Of a stretch of 64,000 nt of DNA, positions 27,783 through 37,158 are shown piece after piece. This stretch comes from Calothrix sp. PCC 7103 (GTDB lineage: Bacteria > Cyanobacteriota > Cyanobacteriia > Cyanobacteriales > Nostocaceae): NCBI RefSeq assembly GCF_000331305.1, contig NZ_KB217478.1, forward strand, positions 8,029,481-8,093,480, given 5' to 3'. The notes under the pieces are model-generated. The model worked only from the letters and a program-made list of their open reading frames with translations. It was not told the origin of the DNA and did no database searches. A program made the translations under genes and the position numbers. Numbering within the stretch: the stretch's first letter is position 1; each line of letters begins with the position of its first letter.

Positions 27783-28736
27783 TTATTGCGGTATATAGCT
27801 TAATAATAGTGCTGATACAGTTCGCAAATTAAATTTTTGCTGACTCAGCGCGCGTTTAAAATAAGAACGGGCTTGGTGAACTTGTTGACTTCGCATCAAA
27901 GCAATTCCTAAAGTTGTATGGGCATGGAGCCATTTTTGTTTAAAATACGCATGAAACTCAGCCAGATTTTGGTCTTGAAGAAATTTCCCGTAGCAAAAAA
28001 TCTCTGACTTGGCTTTACGGATTTTAGCTTCCACGTTGCGATTTCCACTTTGCATTGTGTCAGTTTGTTCGTGTTCGCGGTAACGGGTTAGACGTTCGGG
28101 GTAATAGTATGCTCCCTTACCAGTACGACAACATATATAAGATAAATATACATCCCACATTCCTGCAATGTCGTTCGTAAACTCATCCCAGTCTACAATT
28201 TCTCTTCTAATTACTGCGGCAATTGCTGGTGATACTGATTGATTTACAAGTGCATGTAAAGCAAATGGTTGATAAATTCCTTGCTTGAGGTCATGACGTT
28301 GATAAGCTCGTGTACATTCTTCTGTTTTCTCCATATCGAGAGTACCAGAAGCATTCATCATATAGTGGTCGCAGAAAGCTAGCGCTAAATTAGAATTTTC
28401 TTCGAGCAGAGGAACTAGTTTTGCTAAATAATCTGGTTCCCACATATCGTCATCAAGTAAACTCGCGACGTATTTACCACGTGCGTACTTGAAAGTCTGA
28501 ATTGTATTTACCAGCATTCCCAAATTACTGGAGTTACGATAATAACGAATTCTAGGGTCGTTGAATGACTCGACGATTGCTTGAGGGTCTTGTGGACTAC
28601 AATTGTCTGAGACGATTATTTCAATATTGCAATATGTTTGATTTACGGCACTTGTTAGCGCTTGCTTTAGATATTCTGGTCGGTTGTAGGTAGGAGTAAT
28701 TACGCTAACTAAAGGTTGTTGATATGATTCCAGCAT
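27783..28736 (-). CDS. Family 2 glycosyltransferase
   Basis: A 317-aa transferase starting PLVSVITPTYNRPEYLKQAL, with IEIIVSDNCS and a LLDDDMW metal-binding motif near residue 97, followed by a MWDVYLSYIC acceptor region. The C-terminal 60 residues look like a TPR-type helix pair (LGIALMRSQQVHQARSYFKRAL). By position it matches one of the glycosyltransferase genes of the Anabaena island needed for the envelope layer (alr2837 or alr2839; not resolved). Confidence 0.88.
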   Translation of the reverse strand: MLESYQQPLVSVITPTYNRPEYLKQALTSAVNQTYCNIEIIVSDNCSPQDPQAIVESFNDPRIRYYRNSSNLGMLVNTIQTFKYARGKYVASLLDDDMWEPDYLAKLVPLLEENSNLALAFCDHYMMNASGTLDMEKTEECTRAYQRHDLKQGIYQPFALHALVNQSVSPAIAAVIRREIVDWDEFTNDIAGMWDVYLSYICCRTGKGAYYYPERLTRYREHEQTDTMQSGNRNVEAKIRKAKSEIFCYGKFLQDQNLAEFHAYFKQKWLHAHTTLGIALMRSQQVHQARSYFKRALSQQKFNLRTVSALLLSYIPQ

Positions 28737-28754
28737 TGTAATTTTAATCCAAAA

Positions 28755-29912
28755 TTATTCATATTTATGAACAGCAAGGTTATGTTCAGTATAATTATTT
28801 GCATAAGGATGACCAATACTTTTTAGAAAACGTTTAGCAGTTGCAACTGGGCTGTAATGTTCTAGTGCCCAAAGTTTTCCTTGTATCGATACTTTTTCTA
28901 GTATTTCTGGTTCATCTCGAATTCGAGATATGCTTTCGTTTATATTATCTAAGTCAATGCCTATGTAATGGCGCCAGTTTTCTGGCATTACAGGTAATTG
29001 ACATCCATATTTTTCAAAATCAACATGAAATGTAGCACAACCACTAGCGAGTGATTCCCATAATCGCCAGCTATCCCACTGAATAATGCGATTTGACTGC
29101 AAGCCAAATTTACTAGAAATAGCTTTGAATATGCGAGAAATTTTGCTGCCTGGTTCTTTAGGAAATGCAGGTACGAAAAAACCACCAAAGGCGGCACATG
29201 CAGCAGAATTTTGCAACCTTTGATAATAAGATGAAGAATGTCGTCCTCCTGTGCGGTGCCACTGCCAATAGTCGTAGGCATTTGTAGGAGGATTGTTATC
29301 AATAAATTTATCTAAAGATATAAATTCCTCGATTTGACCCAGCACTTTTTTATCAACTGTTTTTCTGACTGAGTGAGCAAATTTTTTGTGTCTGTAGTTT
29401 ACTAATAATGTATTTTGTCTTTCAGAAAAGTTGAGATTATTGCTAGTAGCCTCTATGATTCTGTTTGATAGCCCAAAAGCCCAAGGAGATACATTCGATG
29501 GAAATTTGAGTTTACTGTTGAAATGAGCTTTGAAGATAAAATCAGCTTTTCGATATTCGGGTTTTAATGAGAAAGTAACACACCCATCACAATCTTCAAG
29601 TTGTACTGTAGTGTATTGACGATTTGGATGAAATAGTTTTTCTGGTGTAGTTGCTTTGTCATAAAACACATCACCAAATATGACTATTGAACAATCATCT
29701 GGTCCAATATCAGGATTGTTACAAAATAAATACTCCTCTGAGTCTGGAGCTAGGCGCCAATACGAATTATTTGCATAAACTTCTAAACCAAGTGCTTTTA
29801 GTCCTTCTGCCAAAGCTATTAATAAGTGTGGATAACCCACAGACTCACGAAGAATAGATGAATTTTGGTTAGAACCAATGTAAAAATAAACTTTTTGGTG
29901 ACGATTTGACAT
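28755..29912 (-). CDS. Glycosyltransferase-like protein, GT-B type suspected
   Basis: A 385-aa protein I cannot place exactly. The N-half starts KVYFYIGSNQNSS and includes GYPHLLIALAEGLKALGLEV, like the first Rossmann domain of a GT-B enzyme. The C-half has WDSWRLWESLASGCATFHVD and YIGIDLDNINESISRI, then LEHYSPVATAKRFL, as in GT1/CgeB-like proteins. No membrane segment. It lies directly downstream of hepA with 21 bp spacing, so it is probably in the same transcript. Confidence 0.65.
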   Translation of the reverse strand: MSNRHQKVYFYIGSNQNSSILRESVGYPHLLIALAEGLKALGLEVYANNSYWRLAPDSEEYLFCNNPDIGPDDCSIVIFGDVFYDKATTPEKLFHPNRQYTTVQLEDCDGCVTFSLKPEYRKADFIFKAHFNSKLKFPSNVSPWAFGLSNRIIEATSNNLNFSERQNTLLVNYRHKKFAHSVRKTVDKKVLGQIEEFISLDKFIDNNPPTNAYDYWQWHRTGGRHSSSYYQRLQNSAACAAFGGFFVPAFPKEPGSKISRIFKAISSKFGLQSNRIIQWDSWRLWESLASGCATFHVDFEKYGCQLPVMPENWRHYIGIDLDNINESISRIRDEPEILEKVSIQGKLWALEHYSPVATAKRFLKSIGHPYANNYTEHNLAVHKYE

Positions 29913-29933
29913 ATATTACTAAAAATTATCAAA

Positions 29934-31793
29934 TTAACTGGTCGTACCTATCTCATGCTGCATTTTGTGATATTTCCATAAGGCGCCTTGCTGTTCAAGC
30001 AATTCTTGATATCGTCCTTGCTCCACAATACGCCCTTTTTCCATAACCACAACTTTATCTGAAGAAGCAATTGTTGAAAGTCGATGTGCAATGGCAATTA
30101 CAGTTCGACCCACAGAAAGCTGTTCTAAAGATTCTTGAATAAGTCGTTCGGAAACAGCATCTAATGCACTGGTGGCTTCATCTAATATCAAAATTTCTGG
30201 GTCACGTAACAATGCGCGTGCAATTGCAAGACGTTGCCGTTGTCCTCCAGATATATTTACGCCTCGGTCTCCTAATTGAGTGTCAAAACCTTGAGGCATT
30301 TTCTCAATGAATTCTAGTGCATTTGCCTGTCGAGCAGCTTCTTTAATTTGTGTTTCAGTTGCGTTTAGTGTTCCATATGCAATATTGTCCCAAACAGTCG
30401 CGTTAAAAATAAACGTATCTTGACTAACTACAGCAATTTTACTACGCAGTGAGTTAATTTCAAACAATCGGATGTCAATTCCATCAATAAAAAGCTGACC
30501 CTCGGTTGGGTCATAGAAGCGCGGGATCAAATCGGCTAATGTGGTTTTACCTGCACCCGAACCTCCAACTAATGCCGTTGTTTTTCCTCGTTCGATGGAT
30601 AATTTAATATTATGCAATACTCGATTTTCGGAATCGTAACCAAAATCTACAGAAACAAAATCAATCGAATGCTTTAATCCTTGGAACTCAATCGAACCAT
30701 TTTGAAAATAAACTTTATCATCTGTTCTAATTAAGTTCTTCACAGTTTCTGTTGTACCGTGTAAAGTACTTAAATATGCTAGGGTTCCATTGATATCTTG
30801 AACGTTAGGAACTAGACGTGCTAATACAAATAAAAATCCAAGTAAAGCAGAAACTGGAATAATTCCTGGTACAACAAATTGTGTGTAACCTAAAATAATT
30901 AGCCCAACTAAAACAGTACTAGCAACTCCATCGGCAACAGGCTTGACCATCGACCAAGCAAGGCTAATTTTTTTGCCAGCATCAACTACATCATCACTGG
31001 TTTTATAAAAGCGTTTTCGCTCGATATTGTAAGTAGCAAATGCGTGAACAGTCCGAATTCCATTTATAAATTCTACTGCTCTTGATGTAAACCTACCACT
31101 AGCGGCAGATGTTTCAAAGCTTAACTCTCTGACGCGGCGATTCATTGTTGATAAGCCAACCGCAATTAAGCTAAATAAAAGTATTGAAGTAATTGTCATT
31201 TGCCATGATATCAACAATATTGACATTGCGTATATTGCTAATGTCATGGCTCTAGTCATTAGAAATGAAGCGCTGCTAAAGCCATTTCTAATTTTTTCAA
31301 TTTCTGTGGTAATTATATTAATTAGTTCCCCAGAACGGGTTTTACTAAAATAGCCTAGTGGAAATGATTGCAACTGCTCAAAAATTTGTTTACGTAAGCG
31401 GTCAGCAAGCATTAATTGTGAGAATTCAGTATATATTGCTGTTAAGTAGTTAAATCCTGCTCGCATCCAAGTACTCAATGCAATTAGTATACATATTCTA
31501 ATTAATCTATTAGTTGGCGATTCGTGAAGTCCTAAAATTAAATCGTCAAACCATCCTAGTTTAGTTTGTAAGGGTTGAGAGTTTGGCAATAATGTTTGTA
31601 AAAAAGATATAAGTAATCCAATTCCTAACCCTTCCATTAATGCCGCAAAAAAAGAACAAACTACGGCTAAAGTTGCTATTTTGCGAAAGTGTTTAAACTC
31701 ACGCAATATTAAATAGTTATTTTGCCAAAATTTACTAGCCTTAAACCAAATCTTTAACTTAGCTTGCTTCGATTTATATGCTTGATTATTCAT
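29934..31793 (-). CDS. hepA: Heterocyst polysaccharide ABC exporter
   Basis: A 619-aa half-transporter from the ATG at 31793; a longer TTG-started frame is less likely. Six membrane helices span residues about 40-330, and the ATPase follows with Walker A GGSGAGKTT near 410, signature NISGGQRQR near 512, Walker B ILILDEATSALD near 530, and the switch His in AIAHRLST. The membrane part (REFKHFRKIATLAVV, EGLGIGLLISFLQ) and its place right after the HepC-like gene match HepA of Anabaena, needed to lay down the heterocyst envelope polysaccharide. In Anabaena it is induced in proheterocysts; the regulatory sites cannot be recognised here. Confidence 0.82.
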   Translation of the reverse strand: MNNQAYKSKQAKLKIWFKASKFWQNNYLILREFKHFRKIATLAVVCSFFAALMEGLGIGLLISFLQTLLPNSQPLQTKLGWFDDLILGLHESPTNRLIRICILIALSTWMRAGFNYLTAIYTEFSQLMLADRLRKQIFEQLQSFPLGYFSKTRSGELINIITTEIEKIRNGFSSASFLMTRAMTLAIYAMSILLISWQMTITSILLFSLIAVGLSTMNRRVRELSFETSAASGRFTSRAVEFINGIRTVHAFATYNIERKRFYKTSDDVVDAGKKISLAWSMVKPVADGVASTVLVGLIILGYTQFVVPGIIPVSALLGFLFVLARLVPNVQDINGTLAYLSTLHGTTETVKNLIRTDDKVYFQNGSIEFQGLKHSIDFVSVDFGYDSENRVLHNIKLSIERGKTTALVGGSGAGKTTLADLIPRFYDPTEGQLFIDGIDIRLFEINSLRSKIAVVSQDTFIFNATVWDNIAYGTLNATETQIKEAARQANALEFIEKMPQGFDTQLGDRGVNISGGQRQRLAIARALLRDPEILILDEATSALDAVSERLIQESLEQLSVGRTVIAIAHRLSTIASSDKVVVMEKGRIVEQGRYQELLEQQGALWKYHKMQHEIGTTS

Positions 31794-31897
31794 AAATTTA
31801 ATAATTATTCCCAAAATTAGATGCACTATCCTATTCGGATGCAAGATTTTTATAACTATATCAAGGCAATAGTTTACACTAAATACCTTGATTTCAG

Positions 31898-32710
31898 CTA
31901 TAGAGGTTGGCTATCTAAATGTAATACTTTTGATTCTGATGCGGTTTGCCACAAGCCTGCAACTCCTGGAGTTTTGTTAAGTTGCCTTAATTTTTCTGGA
32001 TTGAATTTAACGGCATCTTCTAACTTAATACACTGGCGCCCAAACAGATTAATTTCACCACGCAAGACGTTTAATAATAACGGTGTGTTATCTAATCCGT
32101 ATTTACGCATTAGCTTACCAATTAATGTATGATTTGTGTCTAATTGATTCAGTAAATTATTTTGGCCACTGAAATCATTGATTAAACTTTTATTGATAGC
32201 AGTTGTGCGGAACCTAACGACTTGAAATAATTTGCCTCGCTTCCCAACATACCACTCACGTGTAAATAAGGAACCAGGTGAATAAACACGCATTAATATA
32301 GTTAGTCCTAATACAACCGGACTCAAGACCATTAAAATAACGAACGCGATAATCCAGTTGAGAATAACTTGACACCATTCCCAAGCATTTTGCTTTGGTG
32401 TTTCAAGTGATGGGATACTTAAGTATATAGACTTGCCTACAGCACTCGTTGCATCAGCCCAGAATTTTACCTTTGAAAAACCCAGTTCTGGGTCTATCAA
32501 TACTAAATGTATAGGGGAGTGTTTAAGGCACTCAACTAAAGATTCTTTGTTATCTGTTGCTGGCAAGTAAGGCTGTTTTTGCTGTCCAACAGGTCTAACT
32601 AGTAATTTACCACGGCGCCAAGTAAGTGTGCAGTAAGGTGAGTTCTTCTGTTGCCCAAGACTAGCTTCGGTAAAATTATTTTCTAAATTCCGAATAGTAG
32701 ATATTGTCAT
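31898..32710 (-). CDS. hepC: HepC-like sugar transferase
   Basis: About 270 aa from the ATG at 32710; longer in-frame starts exist. The N-terminal 120 residues are a variable domain. A membrane hairpin (WIIAFVILMVLSPVVLGLTIL) leads into a bacterial sugar transferase domain with GKRGKLFQVVRFRT and PGVAGLWQTAS. The usual LDELPQ reads LDNTPL, and SLVGPRP reads NLFGRQC. The D-E pair expected after the FRT motif is not visible. The enzyme is thus diverged from standard phosphoglycosyl transferases. Gene order (kinase, this gene, ABC exporter) matches hepC of Anabaena. Confidence 0.78.
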   Translation of the reverse strand: MTISTIRNLENNFTEASLGQQKNSPYCTLTWRRGKLLVRPVGQQKQPYLPATDNKESLVECLKHSPIHLVLIDPELGFSKVKFWADATSAVGKSIYLSIPSLETPKQNAWEWCQVILNWIIAFVILMVLSPVVLGLTILMRVYSPGSLFTREWYVGKRGKLFQVVRFRTTAINKSLINDFSGQNNLLNQLDTNHTLIGKLMRKYGLDNTPLLLNVLRGEINLFGRQCIKLEDAVKFNPEKLRQLNKTPGVAGLWQTASESKVLHLDSQPL

Positions 32711-33319
32711 AAGGATTTTTCTTTTAATAGTGGTAGGTTGTTGTGATAAGGCAAGTGGTGCCAACGAGGCACCAGTTGCAGAAGAGTGCAAACTGAGAAA
32801 CTACCAAAAACCACAGGTGCTAAAGTGAGAGATGATTAAAACAACCTCTTAGAACCACATTATTAAAGCATTTTATAAATAGGTATATATCGAATAAATA
32901 TGTATAAAATGCGAATACAAAAATTTCAGATAATTACAGTCAGTCCGCTCTTATTTTTTCTTGAGTTGATTTAATCTCTAGCATATAATAATCCGTAAAG
33001 ATAACTAGATCACAAATCAATTCTTCATTTATTCTTTAAATATACAGCAGCCTTTCGCCTTATTTATTAAGCTATGATGAACTGCGTTTTAGCTTCATCA
33101 TATTTTTTTAAGTAATTATATTATTTTAGCACAGCAAAATAATATTAACATTCAAATCTTAGTTGCCTATATAGCAATTGAAGCAGGTATTTACAATTCT
33201 ATATCAAATATGTCTTTTCTGGTTATTTTTTAATATTCAGAAACCGGGTTTCTCTACAATAAAAGAGACTAAACATGTTTAGTCCCTACATTTGTACAAA
33301 ATATTTTGTTTGCTTTTGT
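32711..33319. other. Long intergenic region upstream of hepC
   Basis: About 610 bp, AT-rich, without a gene. Near the wzc-like stop lie AGAAACCGGGTTTCT (33239-33253) and a palindrome around ACTAAACATGTTTAGT (33264-33287), likely ending the upstream transcript. The rest probably holds the hepC-hepA promoter, but I cannot point to it. Confidence 0.5.
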
Positions 33320-35566
33320 TTAATTGTCTTCGCCTGGTTTTAAAGCTAGATGCTGCTGTTGTTGAGTGGCATATGGAATGTATGTAGCTGCGGTACTCGA
33401 TACGCCATTTGCGACAACCCCAATCAAGTTCAATCTGTTCAACATTCCTGTTGCTTGGGTAAGTTGAGTACGAGTGACTCGACCGATACTTGCTACCATA
33501 ACGGTGCTGCGACAGGCTGAACCAGCTAGTAAAGCATCGACTAACCCCAATACTGGTGGTGCGTCAACAAGTACTAAGTCGTAGTTTGCCTCAAATGCTG
33601 CCATTAATTGTTTCATTCGAGGTGAACTTAAAAGGTGAGCTGGGTCTGCTGGCGCCGGACCTGCGGTTAAAATATCAATGTACGATGAACCTGATGATTG
33701 GATGCTGATTTGCGATGGTAAGTCTACGTCGCTTGCAAGTAAACTTGAAAGTCCTTGCTCGTTGGGTAAATTAAGCTGTTTGTGTAATGTCGGCTCACGT
33801 AAATTCGCATCTATTAATAATACTCGTTTGTGCAAACGTGCGGCGCTCATTGCCAAGCCTAATGACAGTGCTGACTTTCCATCATCGGGTAACGCAGAAG
33901 TTACCATCAATGATTTGAGTGCTGCAACAGTGTTCAACAGTTCGATATTCTTGAATATTAAATCTAACGATTCCCAACGTGGAGGTGATTGTAATACTTG
34001 AATTGTCCAAGGTGACAAAACTTCTGGTTTACCAAAGGGCAACTTAATAACAGACTCTCTGTTCTTGGCTGGTGGAAGCTTGGGTGTTGTGCCCAATAAA
34101 GGTAATGCAATTTGTTTTTCTAATTCGGCTGTTGTATGTACCGAATCATCAGAAGCTTCACGAACTGCTGCCGCAATTCCTCCTAAAATTAATCCGACAA
34201 CTCCACCCAACAATAAATTTTGTTGCATGAATGGACCCATAAAGGCGCCTAGTTGTGGTTTTTCTACTACTTTCCAGTCAAATTGACCTTTATCAAGCTC
34301 TTGCCGCACTTGCTGTTCGGCTTTTAATAGTTGGTTGTAACGTTCACGGTTAAGTTGTACCAGGGGTTGCAAACGGTTGTATTCAGCTAAAAGTGCTGGG
34401 AACCGCTTTAAATCGTTACGTAATTGCTGTTCTTTTTCACCAAGGCTTTGATAACGCGCTTGTAAACCTAGTATATCCGTTTGAGATTCAACTAATTTAG
34501 ATGCTAAGTTTAGGTCTATTTGACTGTCGTTACCTTGAGAGCGAAGATTTTGTGGGTCAAGGTTAACTGCGCTTGCGTTTCCTCCTAAAGTTGAGCCAAC
34601 CTCTTGCTGTAAAAGCTGCTGTTGTTGCTGCCTTTGCTCAATTAGTTTTCTAACGTTTGGAGCTTCGTCTGTATATACTAGTCGTTCTTTTGCAAGTGCT
34701 AAATCGGTTTTTTGTATTTCGTTTAGCATTGCTTGATAACGAGTAGACTGACTTAACCGCGCAGAAACAAGGGCGTTTTGAGGTGTCCGCTTGAGTTGTT
34801 GTTGCAAAGACTCGTAACGCGCAACAGCTTCTTGATACTGCGCGCGAATGTTACGTCCATCTTGTTGAATACTTGTTAGAGATTGTTCTAGGGTTTTAAC
34901 TTCAGATTCTGGGTCAGTCAAATTTTGAGTTTTGCGGAACCTTAAAAGCCTGGTTTCCGAATCAGCTAGTTCTTTACGGACTTTTTCTAACTGTTCGTTG
35001 ATTACTTTTAAACCTCTCTTCAAACGGTCTTTTTGCTGCTCTTGATTATAATCAAGATAAACTTTTTGCAGCACTTCTAACACGCGCTGTGTTTTAACTT
35101 TATCTTTATCACTGTATTCTATTTGAAAAATTTTCGTGGCAAGGTTATCATCTTTTTCCTTGACTTGAGAAAGCACTAAAGCTTTTCTAATATCACCAAT
35201 AGTAATACCTGGATATTCACGGTCTAATGCTTTCACAGCTTTTTCAATATGCTCGGAATTTCGCATCAAATTAAGCTGTGTTGCAGTATCTACCTGAACA
35301 CTGGGGTCTGTAAATTGGTTTTCTTGTGTTTGTGCGCCACCACCTTGTGGCGTTTTTCCTTGATAGTTTGGTTCCACCAAAAATTGCATCGAACTTTTAT
35401 AAGTAGGTGATGCGTTTTTGGTGATATAAGCAGTAATGGCTAGCGATGATAAAAACACCGCTAAAAACCAAGGAAGTCTGCGAATTAAAACCGCCAACAA
35501 TTGCCCATATCCTGGGTCATTGTCAGGAGGTGAGTTGAAAATTGGATTAACTGTGGTCTGTATCAC
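33320..35566 (-). CDS. Wzc-like polysaccharide copolymerase with BY-kinase domain
   Basis: A 748-aa fusion. Residues about 20-50 and 455-475 are membrane helices bounding a Wzz domain and long coiled coils (residues 150-440). The C-terminal ATPase has Walker A ALPDDGKS near 560, Walker A' LLIDANLREP (usual DAD changed to DAN) and Walker B LVLVDAPP. The tail has only two Tyr close together (TYIPYATQ) instead of the larger cluster of proteobacterial Wzc. It would control glycan chain length at the membrane. GTG start with AGGGGA before it. In Anabaena the gene at this place (alr2833) is needed for the envelope polysaccharide. Confidence 0.9.
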   Translation of the reverse strand: MIQTTVNPIFNSPPDNDPGYGQLLAVLIRRLPWFLAVFLSSLAITAYITKNASPTYKSSMQFLVEPNYQGKTPQGGGAQTQENQFTDPSVQVDTATQLNLMRNSEHIEKAVKALDREYPGITIGDIRKALVLSQVKEKDDNLATKIFQIEYSDKDKVKTQRVLEVLQKVYLDYNQEQQKDRLKRGLKVINEQLEKVRKELADSETRLLRFRKTQNLTDPESEVKTLEQSLTSIQQDGRNIRAQYQEAVARYESLQQQLKRTPQNALVSARLSQSTRYQAMLNEIQKTDLALAKERLVYTDEAPNVRKLIEQRQQQQQLLQQEVGSTLGGNASAVNLDPQNLRSQGNDSQIDLNLASKLVESQTDILGLQARYQSLGEKEQQLRNDLKRFPALLAEYNRLQPLVQLNRERYNQLLKAEQQVRQELDKGQFDWKVVEKPQLGAFMGPFMQQNLLLGGVVGLILGGIAAAVREASDDSVHTTAELEKQIALPLLGTTPKLPPAKNRESVIKLPFGKPEVLSPWTIQVLQSPPRWESLDLIFKNIELLNTVAALKSLMVTSALPDDGKSALSLGLAMSAARLHKRVLLIDANLREPTLHKQLNLPNEQGLSSLLASDVDLPSQISIQSSGSSYIDILTAGPAPADPAHLLSSPRMKQLMAAFEANYDLVLVDAPPVLGLVDALLAGSACRSTVMVASIGRVTRTQLTQATGMLNRLNLIGVVANGVSSTAATYIPYATQQQQHLALKPGEDN

Positions 35567-35594
35567 GTTTGCTTCCCCTCAGCGAACAAATCAA

Positions 35595-36698
35595 TTAAAT
35601 ACAATTAGATAATTGATACGAACATGCTTGGTCGATAACTTTTTCGACCTTGCTAAAAAACGCTTGTTCTGAAAAATTAGACACCGCGTGTTCACGGATA
35701 TCTTCGTAGTCCCAATAGATTTCCCTGGATTCTAAAAGCGCTGTTTGTAAGGACTCTGGCGTTTGCCGTTTAAAGAATACACCCGTTTTACCTGGTACTT
35801 GAGTATCTAATACTCCACCAGCACCAAAAGCAATTACAGGAGTTCCGCTAGCATTCGCTTCGACTGGAACTAATCCATAATCCTCTAATGCTGCAACGAT
35901 AACCGATTTTGCGTTGGCAAACAACTGAGTGCGTTGTAAATCGGTAACGTGTCCAACAAACTCAATATTCGAGAGCGCTTTCGATTTTAACCTCTCCCGC
36001 TCTGGCCCGTTGCCTGATATCAATAGGCGCCATCCTAACCAGTTAAAAGCTTCGACTATTATATCAAGTCGCTTGTAGCTAATCATCCTAGCTGAAGCAA
36101 GATAGTAATCATCTTTACTATTCGAGAAAAGAAACTTGCCTGTGTCGATTGGATAATTGATGACTATTGCTCTTTTTCCGTAGATGCTTTGAATTCGACG
36201 AGCTACTACACTCGAATTAGCGATATAAAGGTCTGGTTCTTGTGCGTATGTCAAGTCAACACGACGCATCATGTCAAAAATTAGTTCGATTATTCGGGCA
36301 AAATACCGATAATCACCATACTCACGTAAGTAAGTTTCGGTATCCCACAAAAATCTGGTGACGTTATGGCAGAAGCAAACATGACGCGCTCCTGGCCTTT
36401 TACGAACTGCTTTTGCAAAACTTGTACTACTACTGATAATTAAGTCGTATGCTTCTAAATCTAAAGAACGAAATGCTGGGAAATATAAAGGCGCCATAAG
36501 TCGAAAGTATTGAGTGGCGCCGGGAATATTTTGTAAAAAAGTCGTGTTAACAACTCTAGAACCCAGGTCTATCGTTTGCTCGCGGTCGTATACAGAAGTA
36601 AAAATATCGGCTTCTGGATAGCGTTTACACAGTAACTCAAACACACGCTCTGCCCCACCGCACTGGGTTAAGTAGTCATGGACAAGGGCAATTTTCAT
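35595..36698 (-). CDS. Family 4 (GT-B) glycosyltransferase
   Basis: A 367-aa GT-B enzyme beginning KIALVHDYLTQCGGAERVFELL. It has RHVCFCHNVTRFLWD in the middle, NYPIDTGKF at the hinge, and EDYGLVPVEANASGTPVIAFGAGG, with the conserved E-x7-E-like donor site, near residue 275. AGGGAA precedes the ATG. It is 28 bp upstream of the copolymerase gene and probably co-transcribed. Position corresponds to alr2832 of the Anabaena island. Confidence 0.9.
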   Translation of the reverse strand: MKIALVHDYLTQCGGAERVFELLCKRYPEADIFTSVYDREQTIDLGSRVVNTTFLQNIPGATQYFRLMAPLYFPAFRSLDLEAYDLIISSSTSFAKAVRKRPGARHVCFCHNVTRFLWDTETYLREYGDYRYFARIIELIFDMMRRVDLTYAQEPDLYIANSSVVARRIQSIYGKRAIVINYPIDTGKFLFSNSKDDYYLASARMISYKRLDIIVEAFNWLGWRLLISGNGPERERLKSKALSNIEFVGHVTDLQRTQLFANAKSVIVAALEDYGLVPVEANASGTPVIAFGAGGVLDTQVPGKTGVFFKRQTPESLQTALLESREIYWDYEDIREHAVSNFSEQAFFSKVEKVIDQACSYQLSNCI

Positions 36699-37158
36699 AA
36701 TGTTTCCCTGATATTTGTATAATTTGTGCTTTATTTAATATCACAAAGTCTGAAATAATATATTTGATACCGCTTTTATACATTTAATTGATTAGCAACA
36801 TTACTAAAGTATTTTTTGTATACAATATTTAATACAATATTTAATAAAGGCTTTGTAAAGATTTAATAAATTTATCACTTATAATTTTACATGTTTTAGT
36901 AGAAGCATCTACTTTCCTTGTTTCATAAAAGTTTTAATAAAGATAGGGTTATAGGTTTGTGTTGGGTTAGGCGCTTCGCATAACCCAACCAAAGTTATCC
37001 CAAAAGACATTCAGTAAGTAGCGGTTTAATTATCATATGAGTACTTCAAGTATTTGAGGCTGCTCTTTGCAATATTTTTACAGAGATTTCAAACTTGGAC
37101 TACCAAATGTAAAAATTTGCTATTACTGCATAAAATCAACGCGAATTACATGATGCTA
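36699..37158. other. Intergenic region with a hairpin
   Basis: About 460 bp without a gene. GTTGGGTTA / TAACCCAAC (36961-36989) flanks GGCGCTTCGCA and is a dispersed-type hairpin that could end the upstream transcript. A break in the cluster's transcription here is likely. Confidence 0.5.

Noticed and set aside
36961-36989. GTTGGGTTA hairpin as a riboswitch
   Set aside because: A simple inverted repeat of a dispersed type, not positioned in a 5' leader with further structure.
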